Positions 56,201-64,000 of a stretch of 64,000 nt of DNA are shown in pieces. A program made the translations under genes and the position numbers. The DNA is from Stereocaulon alpinum (taxonomy: Eukaryota > Ascomycota > Lecanoromycetes > Lecanorales > Stereocaulaceae). How positions within the stretch are numbered: the first letter of the stretch is position 1; each line of letters opens with the position of its first letter. Below the pieces are notes generated by a model that worked only from the letters and a program-made list of their open reading frames with translations, made no database searches and was not told where the DNA came from. The DNA lies in the NCBI GenBank assembly GCA_018257865.1, contig JAEUBA010000005.1, positions 124,001 through 188,000 of the forward strand, written 5' to 3'.

Positions 56201-57063
56201 CCCTTGGCTTGCTCGAAGTCGGCTATTGATCCATCGACTTCATATCGATGAGAATGTGCTATTCCTAGAGTATTCAAAACGGAAGTTGGGTTGGGGTGAG
56301 CTTCCAGCGCCATCATAGCAAGCTCAATGGCACGATTGATATCTTTCACTGCTCCCGTATACTCGAATCGACCAATCAGCGACTTTCCTATATTATCCAG
56401 AATCATAGCTCGGAGAACGGAATCTGTGGTCATCTCGAGTGCGTCTTCATAAAGCTTAATTGCACGATCGAGATCTTTGATAGATCCAGTACATTCGAAT
56501 CGATGACCATACTTGCAAGCAACGTCGTTGAGGAACGCAGCTCGATGTGGATCTTCGAGATCAGCTCGAAGTATTTCATTGCCGAGGTTAATAGCCCGGT
56601 TGAGATCGTCCATTGGGCCATTCCTCGTCAGTCTCTTGTCTAGTATGTTCCACAACAAGGTCTGTAGGGCTAGTAGATTATCTCCATCCTGAACTACCGC
56701 CACGGCCTGCTCCTGGATACGGATAGCATTGTCCAGTCTACGATCGTCACCAGTTCGCTCATAACTCTGACACAATCTTCGTGCCAGAAATGCCATGGAT
56801 CCAGGAGTACTGTCATGCAGGCTATGCTCGAGCTCACACATACGGTCGAGTACTGCATCGAGAATTTGGAGTCTTCTCTCTCGGTCTGTGGAATGGGGAG
56901 GTGCTTTTGCTACTCGTTGCTCCGCTATTGCAACATATTGCTGATGCACGTAGTTTGATTTTATCTTTATGATGAAGAGACACCACAGCGTAAGAAGCAG
57001 TCCATCAATCAAATCGGTAAAAAAGTCGTGAAGTTTGTGCTGATAGCCGCGGAAACTATCCAT
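53236..57063 (-). CDS. TPR-CHAT domain protein, predicted separase-like cysteine peptidase
   Basis: One uninterrupted exon, 1275 residues. Residues ~17-33 (LIDGLLLTLWCLFIIKI) are hydrophobic and may anchor the N-terminus or form a short signalling segment. Residues ~80-700 are degenerate tetratricopeptide repeats recurring every 50-70 residues, with a signature like F.R.GS..DLDRAIEL...AL...P.....R...L..LG..L. A linker with LPTSISRSPRQADKQYALLT leads to the C-terminal CHAT domain: WWIPTGKLSFLPLHAAG, the histidine motif KIFHFAGHGSAD (His1100) and the cysteine motif YLSACSTGANEADKLHDEGI (Cys1146), ending FWVPYVHYG. Both catalytic residues are present. Fungal CHAT-TPR proteins are common but mostly unstudied; in bacteria TPR-CHAT is a conditionally activated protease. 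Substrate and trigger here are unknown. Confidence 0.92.
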   Translation of the reverse strand: MDSFRGYQHKLHDFFTDLIDGLLLTLWCLFIIKIKSNYVHQQYVAIAEQRVAKAPPHSTDRERRLQILDAVLDRMCELEHSLHDSTPGSMAFLARRLCQSYERTGDDRRLDNAIRIQEQAVAVVQDGDNLLALQTLLWNILDKRLTRNGPMDDLNRAINLGNEILRADLEDPHRAAFLNDVACKYGHRFECTGSIKDLDRAIKLYEDALEMTTDSVLRAMILDNIGKSLIGRFEYTGAVKDINRAIELAMMALEAHPNPTSVLNTLGIAHSHRYEVDGSIADFEQAKGYIKEALTSLPLDHSDYHVYLDSLRSCLAIRSRRTGLLEDHTSAIEVANEVLEGTSDVYGLPISLAALGRSLLDRFERFGSSDDLDRAIELTSKALDITPLDHSERVDRLYDLGRGLMKSYEQTGSNRDLERSISFLEQAKRLIPWNHRDRAPILADLGYGFLTLFKQNGSAENLHRAIEIISQALACTPTDSPQKELMISWFASVLIERSRFTGAEEDLEYAVQIAREAKKTPPLGNLDHLRNLHNIASVFQYHFERNGSIASNDDAIDALRQILELCPPETAQRDSYLNDLGDCLATRFVRYGSGEDIHAAVKFTMAAVEATASDHRKAHWLISLSQKLIRRYRHTKSRYGEASSGLDDLDRAIDAAIEALRLTSKPIRLAALVLLGHALLDKYEESTSLEVFEPFLSAFKEDWILEFTPAALKIDAIRLAAMMFALNRDWEISTKLMEEAVELLPTSISRSPRQADKQYALLTYTGLAPMTAASALNARREPYQVLRILELGRSLIAGFLIGLRADLSLLKQHHPKLVAEFVAVRDELDMPANRAVLWKSGDDFSRESKVEQYHESDRRLSEVIRRIRAQPEFSGFLLPPTADELMAAAKPGPIVVVNIAPYRCDAILIEHHQIRALHLPSLSMTEVEERSEDLRVSGPASSPQITSMLEWLWDAVAGPCLDALGFSTPVLDDSWPHVWWIPTGKLSFLPLHAAGRHMKGSKETVLDRVVSSYSLSVKALLYGRGQISQNAELQARQNALLISMPETPNKSNLPFAADELTVLENLCPSLQLNAIRLQQRTRGEVLKYLKTCKIFHFAGHGSADSFEPSHSCLLLEDWQMHPLTMGCLRDLRLQENAPFLGYLSACSTGANEADKLHDEGINLVGACQLAGFRHVVGTLWEVCDEHCVAVAETVYTTLRDEGMNNIAVARGLHLALRALRDESVKKGLERDDNECDEEIDARAEREGRDGTLKILKKSVKGIANPFWVPYVHYGV

Positions 57064-57566
57064 TGCATTTCTACGTTCCTTCTCTTTTCCTTTCTTTCAG
57101 CCAATGTTACCAGTAATGAATCAAGCTGACATGAGATACGAGCAACCACACCTTATTAGCTCGATCGAGTCTTGAGATATTTGGAGCTGGGAGATGGTAA
57201 ATGTAAGGCATAGGAAGCACGATTCAGTCAGATGATCATTTGATGCTGTCTCCAAGATGGGGCAGAATAAGCGCCTGCAGGGCGGTACGGCAACTAGTAG
57301 GGGCTAAGGGTCAATGTTCTTATCTCCGAACTCCGAGCCCCTAACCCCTATTTCCTATTTACTATTTATGCGATTTTCTCCCGCAACGCCAAGACTGCCA
57401 CATAAAAATTGCACGATGGTATTTATATAATTGGGTCAAAAACTAGTCTCTTAGATGCTTGTAATATCGAATACTATGGTGGTGCGAAAGCTGCTAAAGA
57501 CTGCTAACAATTTAGACCTTGCTCATCATCACGCTTCTAATATTGTAAACAGCCATGCTTTCCCGG
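57064..57566. other. intergenic between the CHAT and DUF6594 genes
   Basis: About 500 bases, AT-richer than the coding sequence, with no gene. It contains the promoter of the CHAT gene and the 3' flank of the DUF6594 gene. Confidence 0.4.
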
Positions 57567-58598
57567 TTAATACCATCGAGTTCCATCCTGTAGAATTACC
57601 CTATTCGGCGGTGGTGTTGTGCTGGAGAGAAATACAGTTAGGACGGTCATGTACCTACGTCGGAAAGAGGATCAGATATGGTTCCAGAATAATCATACAG
57701 CCTTCAAAATTCTTTTGTCATTAAAGAAGTGGAAGACGTACGTTGCCCCTGCGATAAAGATTTCTACGGTCCTCGCTCGCGCCAATCCGGATAATACTGT
57801 AATTGATGTGATTGTGGCGGCCACAATCACCAGAATCCGTGTAGTGACACTGCTGAAAGCGATACAGATAATGCTGGGCGCTATCAAAAGGGCAATAGTA
57901 ATCAGAGCTACGAGAATGCGACCCGTTATCGTAATCGAAGACTCCGAGAAAATGTGTACATTCGGGTCTCTCGAAGCTTTATGGAAAAGAGGCTGTTAAA
58001 CTTTTAGCTTATATTCCCAACTCAAAGGTACGACGAATTTCATTAACCTTACGAAACCATCGGTAGAAACGGATCAAGGCGGCTTCGACCCAAGCTTCAA
58101 GGCTCGCCACGGATCGATCACCTGGAGGTGCTACAGCTACGAGGTCCTCATAATGTCCGAGGTAGGCCGTCTCCCGCCTAGCGAGGCAGGCATTGCCGTC
58201 AACCCAATGCTGCAAGCTTGAGATGTTTCTTGATTCGGCCCTTTCAAGGCTGGATATCCGACTATTCCTCTCCAATAAAGCATCTACCAAGGTTGTTAAT
58301 CGACTGCTTTTGAGGACAAGTCAAGGAAAGAGCAAACCATAGTCTGCCAGGGCGCTATCGATCTCCAAGAGTACCGTATTTCGTTTACTATTGTCGTCGC
58401 TACGGCAGCTTCCAAGGCGCAAAGGGGTATCCTCAATTTGATCAAGCGTCTCTAGCTTGTTTTCGAGCAATGACAGTCTATCCTGCTTCACCAGTAACAA
58501 CCGTGCTCGCAAGGTGGAGAATCGACGGGTTAAGTGAAAGGAATTATGAGCTGCTATAAGAGCCGAGAATCTAGGGTAACCGATCGGATAATCTTCAA
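57567..58598 (-). CDS. DUF6594 membrane protein (5' end not resolved)
   Basis: Four exons are secure by phase and family: 58598-58338, 58283-58048, 57992-57742 and 57654-57567. Exon one opens EDYPIGYPRFSALIAAHNSF, then HLTRRFSTLRARLLLVKQDR and LSLLENKLETLD, the DUF6594 start. The joint ADY/DALLERNSRISSLERAES is restored by an intron with a GTTTGC donor; ISSLQHWVDGNACLARRETA follows. A third exon encodes the membrane part (ITGRILVALITIALLIAPSI; RILVIVAATITSITVLSGLA) and the last exon gives ATYMTVLTVFLSSTTPPPN and the stop. Two donors (GTTTGC, GTTAAT) are off consensus. The true start must be an upstream exon contributing one base; candidates lie at 58600-58838 (MANERGIDLELGQQEIPLLV, or MGLFANLNKRQRELEKPDET in another frame) but neither joins cleanly. 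The family is a fungal membrane protein of unknown role. Confidence 0.75.
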
Positions 58599-58838
58599 CT
58601 GTAGTGCCTCAGTCATGCGATCTGTAGGCTAAGAAAGGCCTAGGGTAGACGAACTCTGTCTCATCTGGCTTTTCCAACTCTCGCTGGCGCTTGTTGAGGT
58701 TTGCGAAAAGACCCATGCAAGTCCTGCAAGTATTCTATGCAGGCAAGCGGCGGCCAGGAGGTATATTCCCTGAAGAGTTACCAAGAGCGGGATCTCTTGC
58801 TGGCCAAGCTCAAGATCGATTCCCCTTTCGTTTGCCAT

Positions 58839-60035
58839 GAGTCAGGCTGAAGGCGCAGCAGATAGCATTAGAAGAGCACTATGCAGCGCTACAAAATAAA
58901 TGATCACTATCTTGAGCAGGTTATCTTGATCCCTTGGTGATACGGAAGTTCGGTGAGGCGAGTCAATATGTGCAGTTCCGAGCATAGGAGAGCAGATGCA
59001 AGAAACTTCGGTGTTATGGCCAAAGTCCGATATGCTATGGCAAGGCGCTTAATCTGCAGCTTGCGTGTGCTTCAGTCGAAATAAGGCAGCGAATGACTTC
59101 TCTTAGAATGGTACTAGTCAGGCTTGGCTGCAGGTTGCTGCCGAGTATCTGGTTGCCTGTTTTGCCTCATTTCCAACATTACAGACTGCAGCCTCACTCA
59201 CCAGCATTCAGATATCGTGCTCAGACTTTAACTAGCAGCATCGGCAGCCTTGGTGTTGCAAAACTCTCCCGTGTGCTGTTTTGATTCTGAAGTCCCCGGC
59301 AAAGACGTGTTCGCTGCGTTGTCTCAAGATTCTATCCGCTCTTAACAGAAGATCAATTGGTGCAAATCAAAACTTCTGCAGTTTTAGAATGGATGCCTCA
59401 AAGAAGTACGTGCTCTTTCCCTGTCGATCGAAGCATATACTGAGACGCTATGTTGCTGTAGATCCAGCAAAAGTCTTGGATTTTCCGCTTGTGATGATGG
59501 GAGCCGGCCATCTATAATTGAGTATTCTAAGGTAGTTGCTCCTACATTGCTTTCTAAGCTTTGTTCTTGACACGAATAGACAAGCAAATTTCGTCCTGGA
59601 GACCAAGTGCTCGTATTTATCGATAGAACGAACAGTCATGAAGGACCGTATCAAGTCTCTTCTGTGCCTGAAGCAGGGAAATATATCTTGTGCGATATGA
59701 AAAAGCAAGAAGTTCATGGTGGGAGCATAGTCGAAGAGAAGAACCTCAAGTTATATGATCCGTTCGGATCTTCGACGTAGTGACAAGCGATAGCCAATAA
59801 ACGCGTACTAAAGAGCAATCAGAATCAGAACAGGGTTCTGGATTTGGACCGTGTCCCCCGACTTCCCTATGTGCTCGTTGTAAGAAATCTCTCTGTAATG
59901 AGCCTGACTCATGTCACGCCACTTGCTGGTGTCATTCCAAGCTTTAGTCTCCGCTGTAATTTCAGTCAGCCTACTCAGCGGGACAATAGGCTTATTGATA
60001 AGTCGATGATGCCACACATTGAAGTTCCACAGTAG
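58839..60035 (+). pseudogene. fragmented coding remnant
   Basis: Plus strand. Around 59581-59780 a clean segment reads RQANFRPGDQVLVFIDRTNS, then EGPYQVSSVPEAGKYILCD, then SIVEEKNLKLYDPFGSS before a stop; the preceding bases end in an acceptor-like GAATAG. Its shape (FxxGDxV...GPYxV..V...GKY.L) recalls the C-terminal beta-barrel found in several fungal protein families. The upstream part (58980-59520) has protein-like pieces in all three frames broken by stops. This looks like a decayed gene or a mobile-element fragment; I cannot assign it. Confidence 0.35.
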
Positions 60036-60352
60036 AACGAGCTGCTCGAATGATTAGCTATACACTGCCGACTGATTGTTTCCCGTAGAAGACACTTTAG
60101 ATCAATGTAAGGTTTCTCTGATCGTAGGACACCTGACGCATATCCTCGCAAAGCTCACTGGTATTCAGCGGGTCAAATGTTAGTGTCGGAATAATATTAC
60201 TCCGCTCCGCAATAAGCGGCTTGGCGCCCGCTCCTAGATAAAACACCATAGCTTAGCTAGCTAGATTCAATAAATCCCCAGTTTACCAAGCCTAATAGAC
60301 ACCCTGCTAATCAGGTTGTCTGGGGCAGGTAATAGGGGATCAAGCTACTAAT

Positions 60353-60388
60353 CGGTACTACCTAGGCTAGCAGCTAGGTTCTACCGAT
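60353..60388. repeat. imperfect palindrome
   Basis: The sequence CGGTACTACCTAGGCTAGCAGC continuing to CTAGGTTCTACCG is close to its own reverse complement, with a GCTAGC core. It lies at the edge of the RIP-mutated block and may be part of a terminal repeat. Short and imperfect. Confidence 0.3.
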
Positions 60389-60469
60389 ACTAATCAGTTA
60401 TCGACCTCAGATCAGCAAGGTAAAAAGAGAAAATTTCACCTTAATACCAACCCTTAACTGCAACTCCTA

Positions 60470-61923
60470 TATTAATAATATTATAGCTAACTATACTACC
60501 AGCTATACTAGCTACTAAAGAGGACGAGGGGACTATAATATCGTTTAGAATTATCCTTAAAGACCCTATAAAATCCTTAGCTACCGCCCTAGTAATATTT
60601 ATTAAGCAAATAACAAATTACTACTAAATATATAAAGAAGAAGGGTAAGACCTATAGATCAGCTTTATCTAAGGCTTTAATAATTAGGACGAGACCTTAT
60701 TTAAGAAGGTAGATAAAGGCCTAATATAAGACCTTAAGAACCTATTTTACGACCGTAGCGTCTATATACCTAAGGATAGGACCCCTATCTATAAGTATAT
60801 AGTAAGGTTAATAGACTAACTAACCTTCCCTAAATAGCCTACTAATATATAAAAGCTAAAGAAAAAGTCCTCCTATATTAACGCTACTAGTAACTCTAAT
60901 ACGCTTAGTACGCCTACCTTAAAAAATAACTTTAATACGTCTAGTACGTCTACCTTAGGTAACTCTAATATACCTAGTACGCCTACCTTATTTAAAACTG
61001 AAGTACTAGTTAGGGCTAGATAATATTAACGCTCCTAGATACCCTTCTAAATAGCCTTAATTAATAGTTTTAAGATCTCTAACGCTATCGCTAATTACTA
61101 GGAGTAAGGCCTTTCCTAAGAGCTTACTACGTTAACTAAGCTCTATATAGAAGAGATAAAATATAATAGAAGAAGCAACGCCTTTAACTATAAGCTAAAG
61201 ATCTTCTTAACTACTACCTCTAATATAGGGATACTATTAACTAAGCTATATATAGCGTTTTAGTATATACTAGCTAGTAATATACTTAATTTCTACTTTA
61301 GTAACTAATCTTCCTTTTTAGTAATAAACCTAAACTTACTATAGCTTACTTTTAAAGGAAACTTTAAAGGAAGAGAATACTAAATCGCCTACCTTAATAA
61401 ATAGAATAGTATATCCTTATAACTATTTATTAACTATAATAAAGAGAAGACCCTAACGGAGTACTTAGATACTATAATATTAAGACTAAGAGAACTATAA
61501 TATAGCTTAGACGAGAACCTTTATAGGGATAGCTTTATCTACTAAAAGATAATTACTACTTATAAGTCTATACCTACCTATAAGATCGTCTACCGAAAAC
61601 TACTAGATACTATATAAAACCTTATCTAAGACCTCTAATCCTCTACCGCTATATAGGACCGCCGCAGCTAATTATCGCTAAGTAAAACGATATATATAGA
61701 CCGTTACTACTAAAACCGCGAATCTAGTAGTTATAGTAGATCTAGATATCTAAGTAAGTTAAGATATAACTCTAATAATTCTAGCCGTAGCCTTAATCGT
61801 AATTTAACGAATAAAAAGCGATATTTTATCTATAAAAAGGAAGATTACTAGTTAACTAATTACCCTAAGGAGGAATATTAATATAGTATTAAGTAATATA
61901 TTACTAACGCCGAAGGTAAAAAG
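60470..61923 (+). mobile_element. RIP-mutated retroelement fragment, gag-like, plus strand
   Basis: The sequence is dominated by TA with almost no CA or TG (none at all in, for example, 60541-60600), and stops occur in every frame. A gag-like reading remains: near 61819-61870 the plus frame reads KRYFIYKKEDY-stop-LTNYPKE, a zinc-knuckle-like segment in which the expected Cys, Trp and His codons have become Tyr, stop and Tyr, the change that C-to-T mutation at CpA on the opposite strand makes. Three 31-bp in-frame repeats lie upstream. The element ends abruptly at 61923 where another element's LTR begins. Confidence 0.65.
60891..60990 (+). repeat. three diverged 31-bp direct repeats within the gag-like region
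   Basis: Units at 60891-60921, 60927-60957 and 60960-60990, each starting TAACT[CT]TAATA and ending TAGTACG[CT]CTACCTTA. The offsets of 36 and 33 bases keep the reading frame, and the units read N-[SF]-N-x-x-S-T-[PS]-T-L, so this was a coding repeat (Ser/Thr/Asn-rich linker) before mutation. Confidence 0.75.
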
Positions 61924-62148
61924 TGTTAGGGGCCGGCCTAGAGCGAGTTAATAGGGGTGTTATTAGACTAGGAGAATAAATCTAAGGAAGGAAAGCTATA
62001 TATATAGAGCGTATATATAATATATTAGGGACGCGGCTTAGTAGGCGCTAAGGCTAAAGGGGCCTAGCGTTAGATTAACGCTAACGTATATAAATACTAG
62101 TAAGTAATAAAGGACTAGTAAGTAACGAAAGGCTAGCCTATAATATTA
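61924..62148 (-). repeat. probable 3' LTR of the minus-strand Gypsy element
   Basis: On the minus strand this 225-bp segment follows a polypurine tract (about 62149-62160 on the plus strand reads CCCCCCCCCTTA, so AAGGGGGGGGG in sense) and ends CCCCTAACA, giving the CA end expected of an LTR. The start side reads TAATATTATAGG, with the initial TG not preserved, as RIP would do. The matching 5' LTR would lie beyond the window. Confidence 0.55.
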
Positions 62149-64000
62149 CCCCCCCCCTTAAGAAAGTATTAACCCTAATACGTATAAGTAGTTTCCTATT
62201 AGCTAGGACTACTAGGCTTTCTAGGGTAGCAGTAATAGAAATCCGCGACGATATTAGCTACGTTTTCGAATTTATTACTATCCGTATTATACTATTAACG
62301 GTTAGGTTTCGCTTCGCCTTTCTACTAGACGTAGAACTGCAGCTAGCGGTTCTTACCTATCTATTAGGTATCTAATATCTTATCTAGTTCCTACTCCTCT
62401 TTATTATTAATAATTACCGGCCCTAGCGGTTTAGCGCGTTATCTAAGTAGGGGATCGCTCGCAGCCTTATATAATAGGCTAGGGTAGAATATATTATAGA
62501 TCCGTATACTTACTAGGAGCTTTAGGCGGTAGGAATATCCTACTTTCTCTATAACTTTAAATAGCCCTAGTATCTTATCGTCTAGCTTCTTACTTAGCCG
62601 TGCTATAGTAATATTCCTACTAAATAGAAAGACTAAATCTCCTACTTCGTAGGATATATTAGATTAGTAGTAATTCGCTTAGTCTATTATCCTTTTATAG
62701 CTCTAAGCGGACTATTCCTTAATAAATTCTAATATATCTACTATTTTATCTATAATATTATTAGCCTTAGCAGCCTACGTCCTTTCTTAGGCGGAGGGGC
62801 TAGGCTCTATTAGCGGTAAAAAAGATATACGGGGATAGAAGCCTTTATTAGTAAAGAAAGGAGATATACTAGTAGTATTAGCGATAGCGTTATTATTAGT
62901 AAATTTAGCGATAGGTAGCTAATATAACTAATTATCCTATATATAGGAGTAGTATATCCTTAATTATCGCTTAATATCCTAATTAGCCCTTTCGGTTTAT
63001 CTATTAGTTTCTAGGTAGAACGCTATAGATAGCTTTACTTTAATTCGTAACCGCTTATATAAGGCCTTCTATACTAATAAGATAAACTATAGGCCTTAAT
63101 CTAATACTATTAAATTAGGCAGACTATAGGTATAGAAGATATAGTTAAGTAAGATATCTACTATAGCCTCTATAGAGGTTCCTTCGTCCGTAGCTATATA
63201 TAAGGCGTAGTGCCGTTCCTTAGTAAGGCGATCTACTAGTATATAAATAGCGTTATAATTATTAGATATTAGGAGACTAGTAATAAAGTCTATTAAGATA
63301 TCCTACTAATACTATTCTAGAGTCGGTAGGGGTTATAGGAGTCTATTATACTAATCTCTTAGTACTTTACTTCTTTAATATATATAGTAGTTACGGATAT
63401 AGCGTACTACTTCCTCTTTTATACCTAGCTAGTAGAATTAATACTTTAGAATCTCTAGTATACGGTCCCTTCTTAAGTAACTGCTTATAGGGAGATTATA
63501 GCTTTCCTTTATAAGTTTAATATAAAGTTCTAGTAAAGCGGGGACCTAAAGGCGTTCTTTATAAAAGAGGGTATAATAGCGTTAGGAGCAGTACCTTAGG
63601 TTAATGCCCTTAAAGATCTAAGTAAGATTCTTCTTAATAGCCTCTTATACCTATATATAGTCCTTATTATCCTAATTAGCTAATATAATCTTAGAGTAGA
63701 GAGGTAAGTCCTTATCTATTAGCGCGTTAATTTACTTCTTTATAGGCTTACCCCCCTCCTTAGCTTCTTAGTCTACTAAAAAGGTTAGATTATAACCTTA
63801 GAAATACTTAGGTAAGAATAGTATATAATACTAGTACTTTAGATATAAATTATCGTTATTAGTAGGTATTAAGTTAAGTAACTTAATTAGGGTATCTACT
63901 TTCCTATTTAACTTCCTAGTATAGTATATAATTTTAAAGTTATAGTCTACTAACTTCTCAGCCTATCTAGCTTAGCGGCGTATTAACTCCTTTATTTATA
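61924..64000 (-). mobile_element. RIP-mutated Ty3/Gypsy LTR retrotransposon, 3' portion (partial)
   Basis: Conceptual minus-strand reading, broken by many TAA and TAG stops, shows from right to left: the end of RNase H (EKLVDYNFKIIYYTRKLNRK near 63890-63965); the integrase core, with RLTKERHYALYIATDEGTS (63176-63240), then LPNLIVLD followed by stop codons where the second catalytic region should be (63083-63124), then AFYLETNR-stop-TERAN (62982-63030, the catalytic Glu region); and a later segment near 62820-62890. A polypurine tract and LTR follow. The order RNase H then integrase and the TERAN block identify Ty3/Gypsy (Metaviridae-type) rather than Copia. It is inactive. Reverse transcriptase and gag would lie to the right of the window. 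Confidence 0.8.

Noticed and set aside
1..64000. CRISPR array, bacterial operon or phage
   Set aside because: No regularly spaced identical repeats; genes are eukaryotic with spliceosomal introns.

Overview
The window is nuclear DNA of a filamentous ascomycete (Pezizomycotina, most likely a dothideomycete or close relative; the class is inference). Support comes from short spliceosomal introns (about 45-115 nt, GTAAGT-type donors, CTRAY branch points, CAG/TAG acceptors), a complete SREA-type two-finger GATA factor with its diagnostic Cys-rich spacer, a Ppg1-type PP2A-like phosphatase, a Bqt4-type nuclear membrane protein, and a right end destroyed by RIP-like C-to-T mutation. There is no bacterial-style operon, CRISPR array, rRNA or recognisable tRNA.

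Layout. 0-11 kb: a possible small secreted protein, the iron regulator sreA (4324-6300), mitochondrial ribosomal protein uS12m, a HAD phosphatase with a 14-nt microexon and a GC-AG intron, an F-box protein and a second F-box-like protein. 11.8-15.1 kb: a same-strand array of five very small Cys/His-rich basic proteins sharing the pattern MC-x(n)-CGH-x(n)-C-x(n)-GH-x(n)-CxxC, with a more distant relative at 20.5 kb; I cannot assign the family. 18-30 kb: an unknown membrane protein, an APC-superfamily choline/amine transporter, a tandem pair of paralogous small proteins with a shared second exon (LKHYWWT), a two-exon F-box protein and a four-exon aquaporin with a GC-AG intron. 32-35 kb: a five-exon CSC1/OSCA-type channel. 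38-49 kb, the housekeeping core: a Gln-rich CCHC zinc-knuckle protein, ppg1, Rho GDP-dissociation inhibitor, Bqt4-like protein, mitochondrial 3-hydroxyisobutyrate dehydrogenase and a BTB protein. 49-53 kb is gene-poor and holds a small AT-rich RIP-like island. 53.2-58.6 kb: a 1275-residue TPR-CHAT (separase-like cysteine peptidase) protein followed on the same strand by a multi-exon DUF6594 membrane protein. 60.4-64 kb: RIP-mutated LTR-retrotransposon sequence in which a minus-strand Ty3/Gypsy element (3' LTR, polypurine tract, integrase, end of RNase H) abuts gag-like sequence on the plus strand, probably a nested insertion.

The genes do not form one pathway. Themes are ubiquitin-ligase adaptors (three F-box or F-box-like proteins, one BTB protein), membrane transport (transporter, aquaporin, CSC1) and signalling (Ppg1, RhoGDI). 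The parts that look lineage-specific are the Cys/His mini-protein array, the LKHYWWT pair and the TPR-CHAT/DUF6594 block beside the degraded transposons. Gene models were spliced by eye using phase and family conservation; no database search was run.
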